A stretch of DNA of 30,789 bases, taken from positions 1-30,789 of IMG/VR virus record IMGVR_UViG_3300008262_003708, one strand, 5' to 3'. The first letter of the stretch is position 1; every line of letters begins with the position of its first letter. Under the pieces are notes generated by a model. It was not told the DNA's origin, searched no databases, and was given only the letters and a program-made list of their open reading frames with translations. Position numbers and translations under genes: made by a program. Below are positions 14,105 to 19,715 of this stretch, one piece after another. The stretch comes from a virus.

Positions 14105-14635
14105 TCACTTGTAAAAAATATGACGACCAATTTTTGCTACTCTTTCTCTTTTCCATCCAGGATTTATATAATCCCCATGAAAGTATAGTGCGTCTTTAAC
14201 TGAAGGTAATCTAAATCCTTCTAAGAGAACTTTTTTGGCAACTTCCATGGACTCGTAATAAACTGGACCATTCATTGGTTTTTTCAGTGTAGCACTTTCA
14301 CAGTACCAACTAAATTGACAAAGAACTTTTTCATAAACTATGTTCTTTTGATAAACTACCTTGCAGATATCGCTGGGAAAATGTCCGCTTTCTGCACGAT
14401 TGATTGTAACTTGTGCAACCGCTACCTTACCTTCGAATGGCTCGTAGCCTGCTTCGTGGTAGATGTTACGAGCTAGACAGTCTAATTGTTTCTGTCTCAT
14501 TTCTGCTGTAACTGGGCTTATTGCAATTCTAGCAGTCTTTAGTGATTCTAACTTATATGTAACTGCTTTATAACCGCCTATTGCAACTAGCACCGATGCT
14601 AGAGCAAAGACTAAAATTTTGATAATGCGTATCAT
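14105..14635 (-). CDS. Cell-wall hydrolase, SleB/CwlJ type (endolysin)
   Basis: A 176-residue peptidoglycan hydrolase. Residues about 5-25 are a hydrophobic N-terminal segment that would act as a signal anchor. The catalytic domain (about 50-176) is the SleB/CwlJ fold: ARNIYHEAGYEPFEGKVAVA with the conserved Glu, QVTINRAESGHFPSDICKVVYQ, CQFSWYC and DALYFHG. These enzymes cut glycan strands. It has AAAGGAGAAA before ATG 14635 and a 166-base structured leader. The adjacent holin-like gene makes this the probable lysis cassette; the N-terminal anchor suggests SAR-type secretion. Confidence 0.9.
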   Translation of the reverse strand: MIRIIKILVFALASVLVAIGGYKAVTYKLESLKTARIAISPVTAEMRQKQLDCLARNIYHEAGYEPFEGKVAVAQVTINRAESGHFPSDICKVVYQKNIVYEKVLCQFSWYCESATLKKPMNGPVYYESMEVAKKVLLEGFRLPSVKDALYFHGDYINPGWKRERVAKIGRHIFYK

Positions 14636-14801
14636 GTTTTTCTCCTTTACGCTGGATGAGTCCTCGCTAGGGACACTTTTAAAATACGGCTTCGATACAT
14701 CTCCTCATGCGTTAAAAGCCTACTGCCTAAGTACCCCAAACCTTTGGGGTACAATATATAGTTATGCCTGTTGTTCATGTATAAAAACATAAGTTTTTAA
14801 A
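14636..14801 (-). promoter_or_regulatory. 166-base structured leader of the endolysin gene, possible micro-ORF
   Basis: The gap holds a 10-bp perfect stem (GTACCCCAAA arms around a central GG, ends near 14731-14752) and a second hairpin with arms GTCC/GGAC at about 14660-14674. An open frame of 47 codons (14647-14790, MFLYMNNRHN..., ending ...LARTHPA) crosses both and ends just before the endolysin ribosome site, but has no ribosome site of its own. It may be a small protein or a leader that controls lysis gene translation. No promoter box is convincing. Confidence 0.45.
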
Positions 14802-15194
14802 TCAACGACGCATTTTACTAATATCTACTGCTTGTTCATCACTAAAAACAGGTACAGCGTTGCTTTTATGCATGGTTGCAATGCCTTTTACCATAGTTCC
14901 AGTGTAAACTTTTTTTGGTGCAACGGTGCATGGACCACCGGTAAATGGCAAACTTGGGTGTTTGACATCAGTGCCATATCTAGTATATGGTTTGTTGTCT
15001 GGCTTCCATACTTCGGCAGTCAAAGCACGTTTGCGCTTTTTTTCTTCTGCTTCAAGTCCCCATTTCTTTTGTAACTCTTTCCAAGACTCTTCTTGTTCTC
15101 GAGCCTTGCGGGCGTGTTCTGCTGAAGCAAATTTCTGTTTACCTTTCTTTTTGCCAGTGGTGCTGAGCCATGGGCCTTCCAAATGCATACTCAA
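14802..15194 (-). CDS. Conserved phage protein of unknown function, basic helical N-terminus
   Basis: A 130-residue protein starting MSMHLEGPWLSTTGKKKGK (a second ATG at 15188 is as likely and lies better behind GGAGAATAATTT). The first 60 residues are very Lys/Arg/Glu-rich and helical. The rest is Pro/Thr/Gly-rich and ends MHKSNAVPVFSDEQAVDISKMRR. I recall very similar uncharacterised proteins in T4-like marine phages but no known role. A strong sigma70 early promoter lies upstream. The basic helical part suggests nucleic-acid or ribosome binding, which is speculation. Confidence 0.78.
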   Translation of the reverse strand: MSMHLEGPWLSTTGKKKGKQKFASAEHARKAREQEESWKELQKKWGLEAEEKKRKRALTAEVWKPDNKPYTRYGTDVKHPSLPFTGGPCTVAPKKVYTGTMVKGIATMHKSNAVPVFSDEQAVDISKMRR

Positions 15195-15225
15195 AATTAT
15201 TCTCCAAAAGTTTTACTATTCTGCT

Positions 15226-15254
15226 AGTATACAGAATTTTTTGGTTAGTGTCAA
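15226..15254 (-). promoter_or_regulatory. Sigma70 early promoter
   Basis: TTGACA (15249-15254), 17 bases, then TATACT (15226-15231) on the minus strand, 11 of 12 consensus bases. It begins TTGACACTA like two other early promoters here. It drives the 130-residue unknown protein from the gap after iscA. Confidence 0.85.
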
Positions 15255-15259
15255 GAAAT

Positions 15260-15586
15260 TTATACTCGAAAACTTTCGCCGCAGCCGCAACGATCTTTTT
15301 CGTTTGGGTTAACAAAATCAAAACCTTCGTTAAGGCCTTGTTTTTTCCAATCCATTGTTAAACCATTAAGATAGGGCAAGTCTCTACCATTTACCCAAAT
15401 TTTAACACCGTAACTATCGTAACTCATCCAATCTCTAGTTACCGGTGGGCTGTCTACATATTCTAATTTGTAAGCCATTCCGCTACAACCAGTAGTTTTA
15501 ACACCAATAGTAATGCCGTAGCCTTGGCCTCTTTTTTCTAAATGTGATAACACTTTTTTTGCGGCTTGTTCAGTTAGTGATACCAT
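15260..15586 (-). CDS. iscA: A-type Fe-S cluster carrier, IscA-like
   Basis: A 108-residue A-type carrier that passes Fe-S clusters from IscU to targets. It has the three conserved cysteines: one in KTTGCSGMAY and two in RCGCGESF near the end. The start is ATG 15586 (MVSLTEQAAKKVL); the in-frame TTG at 15604 is unlikely. It overlaps the iscU end by 17 bases, so they are coupled. A stretch around residues 60-95 differs from typical IscA, with an insertion DWKKQGLNEGFDFVNP as in HesB/SufA-type proteins. No IscS is encoded, so host sulfur supply is required. Confidence 0.93.
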   Translation of the reverse strand: MVSLTEQAAKKVLSHLEKRGQGYGITIGVKTTGCSGMAYKLEYVDSPPVTRDWMSYDSYGVKIWVNGRDLPYLNGLTMDWKKQGLNEGFDFVNPNEKDRCGCGESFRV

Positions 15587-15959
15587 GTTTTTCTTTGTAG
15601 TCAATTACCGCCGCCTTAATTGCATCTTCTGCTAAGATAGAACAATGTATTTTAACCGGAGGGAGTGCAAGCTCTGTTGCAATCTCACTATTCTTGATCT
15701 GTCCTGCTTGGTCAAGTGTTTTGCCCTTAAGCCATTCAGTGACCAGTGAACTAGACGCAATAGCACTTCCGCAACCATAAGTCTTAAACTTAGCATCTTC
15801 GATAATTCCATTTTCGCCTACTTTGATTTGCAACTTCATTACGTCGCCACAGGCAGGTGCTCCCACCATGCCTGTGCCAACATCAGTATCATTCTTATCA
15901 AAGCTACCTACGTTACGAGGATTCTCATAGTGATCAATAACTTTGTCTGAATATGCCAT
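15570..15959 (-). CDS. iscU: Fe-S cluster scaffold IscU
   Basis: A 129-residue scaffold protein for Fe-S assembly. All key residues sit at the usual positions: Cys37 and Asp39 in APACGD, Cys63 in YGCGSA, His105 and Cys106 in PPVKIHCS. The length matches bacterial IscU (about 128), and the LPPVKIHC segment recognised by HscA is intact (HscA takes LPPVK). It follows a 38-residue micro-ORF with two bases between and uses AAGGG as ribosome site. DnaK in this window could serve in place of HscA as an inference. Expected to act with host IscS and ferredoxin. Confidence 0.96.
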   Translation of the reverse strand: MAYSDKVIDHYENPRNVGSFDKNDTDVGTGMVGAPACGDVMKLQIKVGENGIIEDAKFKTYGCGSAIASSSLVTEWLKGKTLDQAGQIKNSEIATELALPPVKIHCSILAEDAIKAAVIDYKEKHGITN

Positions 15960-15961
15960 AA

Positions 15962-16078
15962 TTAACCCTTTTTAAACATTCCTAGTACTTTAGCCTGAAT
16001 TGTTTTTGCAAACTCAGGTTGTGGAAAGTTCCAACCTACAAATGCGCCAAGGGCGAACCAAAATAATGTTTCTAACAT
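15962..16078 (-). CDS. 38-residue single-TM micro-protein
   Basis: A short gene starting at ATG 16078 with a perfect GGAGG ribosome site seven bases upstream and a late-type AATAAATA promoter further up. The product begins MLETLFWFALGAFVGWNFPQ, a single hydrophobic membrane segment with a short basic C-terminus (ending FKKG). The stop is two bases before the iscU start, so it fills an otherwise empty gap exactly. Small TM proteins like this are frequent in T4-like phages; function unknown. Confidence 0.8.
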   Translation of the reverse strand: MLETLFWFALGAFVGWNFPQPEFAKTIQAKVLGMFKKG

Positions 16079-16105
16079 AATCGTTCCTCCAAATGTGAAC
16101 AACTA

Positions 16106-16113
16106 TATTTATT
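16106..16113 (-). promoter_or_regulatory. T4-type late promoter (AATAAATA)
   Basis: AATAAATA followed by T lies 27 bases before the 38-residue micro-protein gene, which has a GGAGG site. It would drive the micro-protein, iscU and iscA. Confidence 0.45.
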
Positions 16114-16114
16114 G

Positions 16115-16315
16115 TTACTTTCCAGAAGACTCTTTACGAGCGTTTTTAACTGCGGTTACGTCATTACGAACTTCTTTGCAGAGTTTTGCCAACTCTTGTA
16201 AGTGCTTACGGACACGGGTTCCTGCTGCGCCAACTTCTTTATCATAAAACTTTTCAAAATCGCCTTCCATTGCTTCAACTAGAGCAGTGAATTCTTGATG
16301 TCTATTTTGTGCCAT
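16115..16315 (-). CDS. Histone H1/Hc1-like DNA-binding protein
   Basis: A 66-residue protein with the Hc1 pattern: FTALVEAMEGDFEKFYDKEV, then AAGTRVRKHLQELAKLCKEVRND, and a basic end (KNARKESSGK). Bacterial Hc1-family and related histone H1-like proteins share the DFxKFYDK and AAGTRVRK segments and bind DNA non-specifically. It has its own sigma70-type promoter and an AAAGGAG ribosome site, so early strong expression is likely. Possible roles: compaction of host or phage DNA or silencing of host genes. Family call from these two motifs. Confidence 0.85.
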   Translation of the reverse strand: MAQNRHQEFTALVEAMEGDFEKFYDKEVGAAGTRVRKHLQELAKLCKEVRNDVTAVKNARKESSGK

Positions 16316-16347
16316 TTTGTTCTCCTTTAATGGTGAGTATGTAACTC

Positions 16348-16384
16348 CTGCTATAATTTAGCAGACTGTACTACTTAGTGTCAA
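16348..16384 (-). promoter_or_regulatory. Sigma70-type promoter with inverted repeat, histone-like gene
   Basis: TTGACACTA starts the -35 (TTGACA, 16379-16384). A weak -10 (TAAATT with 18 spacing, or CTAAAT with 17) overlaps a 6-bp inverted repeat CTGCTA/TAGCAG (16348-16364, 5-base loop). The repeat could be an operator or a 5' RNA hairpin. It lies in the 83-base gap before the histone-like gene. Confidence 0.6.
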
Positions 16385-16398
16385 ACTTTTTGGTGGGG

Positions 16399-16653
16399 TT
16401 ATTTCCCGGCAAATACGTTAGTACTGCCTGAGGTTATGAGGCCGCCATCGCTCATACCATCGGTTTCTCTGCCAATACCTTTATCATTGACAAAAACCGT
16501 TTGGGATCCAGCTATTACAAGTACGCCAGATGAATTTGTACTGGTTTCAAATACTACGTCTGTATCGTTAACCGACACATTAGTTGATCCAGTTTTAAAT
16601 ATTTTATTGCTACCAATATCTTTGCCAACTCTTGCTACGCTGTCTTTACTCAT
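16399..16653 (-). CDS. PAAR-like spike-tip protein
   Basis: An 84-residue protein starting at ATG 16653 with AAGG upstream; the longer reading from 16824 runs antiparallel in logic to the preceding gene's frame and is a shadow. The sequence is built of short beta units ending in glycine turns: VARVGKDIG, IFKTGSTNVSVND, LVIAGSQTVFVNDKGIGRETDG, GLITSGSTNVFAGK. This matches PAAR-type tips (such as T4 gp5.4) that sharpen the tail spike. The start lies one base after the stop of the 241-residue unknown gene, so they are coupled. Confidence 0.75.
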   Translation of the reverse strand: MSKDSVARVGKDIGSNKIFKTGSTNVSVNDTDVVFETSTNSSGVLVIAGSQTVFVNDKGIGRETDGMSDGGLITSGSTNVFAGK

Positions 16654-16654
16654 A

Positions 16655-17380
16655 TTAGCCTTGATCAATGTCAATTGGAACTTGGATAGTTGGGCGTCCT
16701 GAAGTTGCTCCGCGTTTAACGGCATTAGTTTGAACAGCTTTCTTTCTAGCTGTTGTAATTTTTGGAAATAAAGCGTTAAACTTTTGCTTTGCTGTATTCC
16801 AAAGCCCCGAGATACCTGTGGCATCTAATGCTTCTTCAATAAGATTAGTTCCTACATCAGTAACCAGATCTCCTACATAGGCCAACCCGTCTTGAGTTAG
16901 TCCTGCCACTTTACTTTGTAACTGTAAATCACCAATGTCTTTAGCTGTTCCTGTAACACGCTGGGAAATATCGCCAGGTGTTACTGTAGTTGGAGGCAAC
17001 CCTGCTCTTGCGAGAGCATCCTGCGACTGTGTCTGTTGAAATAGATTAGCTTTTGACTGATCTAAATATGCTAGTTGAGCTGTGGTTACTCCAGTTCCTA
17101 TGTTTGTAGAAACTCTGGTCATTGATCTTACTAATAATTCTATATTCCTGTTAATTTCTTGTTGCTGTGTAATAACATCTGTCATCATATTTGCCATGTC
17201 GTTTGTGGCTTCTGCAATAGTAGCTAGGTTAGATGCTGGAGTTCCTGGAATATTAGCGGCAAGTGCAGTGAATTCAGACATGGCCTCTGTAAGAGCTGCG
17301 ATGGCTGCAACTGCGATGGTATCATCTACTACAACTGTACCACCTGTAGAAAGAGTCGCTGTTAATAAAACTCCTGGCAT
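16655..17380 (-). CDS. Unknown phage protein coupled to PAAR-like tip
   Basis: A 241-residue protein. Residues 1-60 are Ala/Val/Thr-rich with hydrophobic stretches (VVVDDTIAVAAIAALTEAM), the middle is helical with Gln-rich segments (MTDVITQQQEINRNIELL, LFQQTQSQDALARAG), and the end is basic (TTARKKAVQTNAVKRG). No domain is recognised. A perfect TATAAATA late promoter, an AGGAGA ribosome site and the coupled PAAR-like gene indicate a late, tail- or baseplate-associated protein. It might be a cargo or adaptor of the spike, which is speculation. Confidence 0.72.
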   Translation of the reverse strand: MPGVLLTATLSTGGTVVVDDTIAVAAIAALTEAMSEFTALAANIPGTPASNLATIAEATNDMANMMTDVITQQQEINRNIELLVRSMTRVSTNIGTGVTTAQLAYLDQSKANLFQQTQSQDALARAGLPPTTVTPGDISQRVTGTAKDIGDLQLQSKVAGLTQDGLAYVGDLVTDVGTNLIEEALDATGISGLWNTAKQKFNALFPKITTARKKAVQTNAVKRGATSGRPTIQVPIDIDQG

Positions 17381-17399
17381 ATAATTCTCCTATTTTAGG

Positions 17400-17407
17400 T
17401 ATTTATA
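17400..17407 (-). promoter_or_regulatory. Perfect T4-type late promoter (TATAAATA)
   Basis: TATAAATA, 8 of 8, followed by C, overlapping the stop of the Sm-like gene and 20 bases before the start of the 241-residue gene. One of two perfect late motifs in the window. Confidence 0.75.
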
Positions 17408-17693
17408 CTAGTTTTATACCTGATGTAGATTCTATAAATTGATCTGCAAATTGCTTGTCTGTTGCTTCGGCAACTGTAACTGTAATTTTTAAAAGTTTTA
17501 CTTCTTTGTCTGGATGTACTGTAAACAAGTAAGGCATTAGTCCTGGACCTTTTGCACCCATGCCAATAACCATAGGTTTACTTAGTTTATAATAAGTTGC
17601 TGTTTCTTCTGTAAGTTTAGCAACAATTTCTTCACCGCTTGTAAGTTTAAGTGTAATTACTTCGCCTACTGATACGCCTTTATCTATTAACAT
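17403..17693 (-). CDS. Small beta-rich protein, possibly Sm-like
   Basis: A 96-residue protein with GEVITLKLTSGEEIVAKLTEE near the start, then YYKLSKPMVIGM, LMPYLFTV and a LLKITVTVAEAT strand. The opening resembles the Sm1 part of Hfq/LSm folds (V-x-L-x-x-G-x-x-I-x-G/A-x-L), and similar uncharacterised proteins occur in T4-like phages. The second Sm motif is not obvious, so RNA binding is an open possibility only. It lies nine bases after the glutaredoxin gene at the end of the nucleotide-reduction operon. Confidence 0.65.
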   Translation of the reverse strand: MLIDKGVSVGEVITLKLTSGEEIVAKLTEETATYYKLSKPMVIGMGAKGPGLMPYLFTVHPDKEVKLLKITVTVAEATDKQFADQFIESTSGIKLV

Positions 17694-17702
17694 AGTTTTC
17701 CT

Positions 17703-17939
17703 TTATAGTGTGTTCCAGAAGTCTTCAGATTGTGTAGATAATGCTTGAAAGCCGCCTGGAATAAGTGTGTTATCTTTAAAAATTTGTGGAACGGATTTTA
17801 AACCTTGTCCAATTAAAAAATCTCTTTCAGTCTCATTTTCTTCAATGTTGACAGAAATATACATTTTTCCTTTGCTTTCTAAAAGAGCTTTGGCTCTATC
17901 GCAAAATGGGCAATTATTTTTTGTGTAAACTTTAATCAT
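17703..17939 (-). CDS. nrdC: Glutaredoxin
   Basis: A 78-residue glutaredoxin with the active-site CPFC (residues 10-13) after a KVYTKNN strand, the cis-proline region SVPQIF, and a GG before the last helix (PGGFQAL). Such small phage glutaredoxins (T4 NrdC type) re-reduce ribonucleotide reductase. It follows nrdB with a 19-base gap, which supports that role. The symbol is by analogy. Confidence 0.93.
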   Translation of the reverse strand: MIKVYTKNNCPFCDRAKALLESKGKMYISVNIEENETERDFLIGQGLKSVPQIFKDNTLIPGGFQALSTQSEDFWNTL

Positions 17940-17958
17940 AGTGTTTCCTAAAAGTTAA

Positions 17959-19059
17959 TTATAATACAGGTAGTTCGTCATAATCAATCGCATCGGACAT
18001 CACGCCAATTACATAATTGGTGCTTTCACTTTCCTGTAATGCTGTTTGTTTTTTACTTGTATCGCTGTGTTTGTTAAACCAAGGAATAGGAGTTGACTTT
18101 GGAGCAGGATGCTGATATTTTATACCAATATCTTTTAATGCACCAAACGCTGTATAGTCAACAAAGTCTTTAAGAATATTTGCGTTAAGTCCAATCACAG
18201 GACCTTTAATAAACAAATAGTCGGCCCACTCCTTTTCTTCACGTATAACATCCATATATAGTTGATACACCTCTGCCTCACACTCTTGTTTGGCTTCTGC
18301 AAATCGAGCATCTTCCTTGCATACTTGATTAATTAAGAAAGCGGTCCACCCTTTGTGTAGCAATTCGTCTTGTAGAATCAAACTGATAATGTTGCCATTA
18401 CCAATAAAGATCTTGTTCTCTACCATTGCTAGACTTGTGGCAAATGATACCATAAAGCGGAACGCTTCTAAGGCATAGCTAGCGTTCAAGGCCAACCAAA
18501 TTGCTTTGATATGTGTCTTTTCGTTAATCTTCTCGCCTGCTTCTTTACGGCAGTTGATAACATGCAAGTCGTCATAATATTTTCCTACACTACTTGCCAT
18601 GTCTACAATTTCTTTAGTGTCGTGGATAGTGTTAAACACTTCCTTAGGCACGTTGTAGATGTTACGGATGATGTGACTATAACTACGGCTGTGAATATTT
18701 GTTTCAAAGAATGTCCAGTTATAGACCAGTGCTTCTAATTCTGGAAGGCTTACGACCGGAGTAAAGATTTGACTTGGGCCGCGGCCTTGCAGACTGTCAA
18801 GAGCAGTTTGCCTAAGCAGGTTGCTAGTGAAGATATGTTTAACTGCATCTGATGCATCCTTAAAATCATTTGCATCTTTTGCTAGGCTAATTTCTTCTGG
18901 CACCCAAAAGAAACCACGTGCTGTAGTTTCAAAGTCTGCAATTTTGTTATACTTTACTTCTTCAAAACGTTGAATAGTAACTGGCCCGGCTGGATCTAAG
19001 AACATTTTACGGTGAAGGTAGTCTGTCTTTGTGTTTAAATTATATTGTTGTTTGCTCAT
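17959..19059 (-). CDS. nrdB: Ribonucleotide reductase class Ia beta subunit
   Basis: A 366-residue R2 subunit that holds the di-iron tyrosyl radical. Visible ligands: Asp88 (LDSLQGRGP), Glu119 and His123 (FFETNIHSRSYSHI) with radical Tyr127, the Glu in ALEAFRF, and Glu and His in LQDELLHKGW. The C-terminal radical-transfer Tyr is in STNYVIGV and the tail DYDELPVL docks to the large subunit. Compared with E. coli (ETIHSRSY) there is one extra residue between the Glu and the His ligand; it may be normal for its phage clade. The start overlaps the aldolase stop by four bases (ATGA). Confidence 0.96.
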   Translation of the reverse strand: MSKQQYNLNTKTDYLHRKMFLDPAGPVTIQRFEEVKYNKIADFETTARGFFWVPEEISLAKDANDFKDASDAVKHIFTSNLLRQTALDSLQGRGPSQIFTPVVSLPELEALVYNWTFFETNIHSRSYSHIIRNIYNVPKEVFNTIHDTKEIVDMASSVGKYYDDLHVINCRKEAGEKINEKTHIKAIWLALNASYALEAFRFMVSFATSLAMVENKIFIGNGNIISLILQDELLHKGWTAFLINQVCKEDARFAEAKQECEAEVYQLYMDVIREEKEWADYLFIKGPVIGLNANILKDFVDYTAFGALKDIGIKYQHPAPKSTPIPWFNKHSDTSKKQTALQESESTNYVIGVMSDAIDYDELPVL

Positions 19060-19715
19060 TTATGTTTTCCTGATGCAAGTACTATCTTGCAAATATGTTC
19101 TAGTCTTTCTATGTGTTCATATGCTCGCCATGGTGTGCTATCAATAGCAACTACTCCGTGACCTTTAATACCTACAATATCGTAAGAAATATTACCATCT
19201 TTATCCAACTTTAAATTACGATGGCAAGCATCGCCTAATTCTTGACTGATCGGCGGAACATCTCCTACATTTGGTGCTACTCGCGTATATCTGCTAAGTT
19301 CTGGAAAGTCATTTACAATAGTGCTTAAATCAATTCCGGCATGCATGGCGGCAACACAGTAGGTAGGATGAACGTGTACTACAACACGGACATCGTCTTT
19401 GTGCTGACCCAGTTCTTTTTGCAGACCAAAGTGTAAAGGCATCTCGCCGCTAGGTTCAAGATTTCCACTAAGGTCAGTTTGTTCAATAACTTCCCAGTTA
19501 TAGTTAAAAACACCAGTGCCTACCCCACTGTTGATTGTACGCCAGATTTTAATTTTTTTAAACATCTCTGGCTGCATGTTCTGTTTACGTACACCGCTAG
19601 GAGTAACATAAAAATGATCACGGTCGTGATGCCGAATACTAATGTTACCATCTCTACTGGTAATCCAATTACGCTTATAAGCGTCTACTAAAATATCGCA
19701 ACAAGTTTCTAACAT
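19056..19715 (-). CDS. Class II aldolase/adducin-family protein
   Basis: A 219-residue protein of the fuculose-phosphate aldolase/ribulose-phosphate epimerase family. Motifs: SRDGNISIR, VTPSG, the acidic residue in PSGEMPLHF, metal ligands in HVHPTY and the later His in IKGHGVVA. Active enzymes split or isomerise sugar phosphates through a zinc-bound enediolate. Its position between nrdA and nrdB, coupled by one- and four-base overlaps, links it to nucleotide or pentose metabolism. The actual substrate is unknown. The family's active-site residues all appear present. Confidence 0.88.
   Translation of the reverse strand: MLETCCDILVDAYKRNWITSRDGNISIRHHDRDHFYVTPSGVRKQNMQPEMFKKIKIWRTINSGVGTGVFNYNWEVIEQTDLSGNLEPSGEMPLHFGLQKELGQHKDDVRVVVHVHPTYCVAAMHAGIDLSTIVNDFPELSRYTRVAPNVGDVPPISQELGDACHRNLKLDKDGNISYDIVGIKGHGVVAIDSTPWRAYEHIERLEHICKIVLASGKHK

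Noticed and set aside
14641-14690. Hammerhead-like CTGGATGAGTCC ... GGGAC on the plus strand
   Set aside because: The core needs CTGATGA and a GAAA after stem II. Here an extra G breaks the first part and no GAAA follows, so it is only a hairpin.
14760-14801. AAAAAC/GTTTTT hairpin after the 130-residue gene as a terminator
   Set aside because: The stem is only A-T rich apart from one C-G pair and would be too weak; no clear T-run beyond the stem itself.
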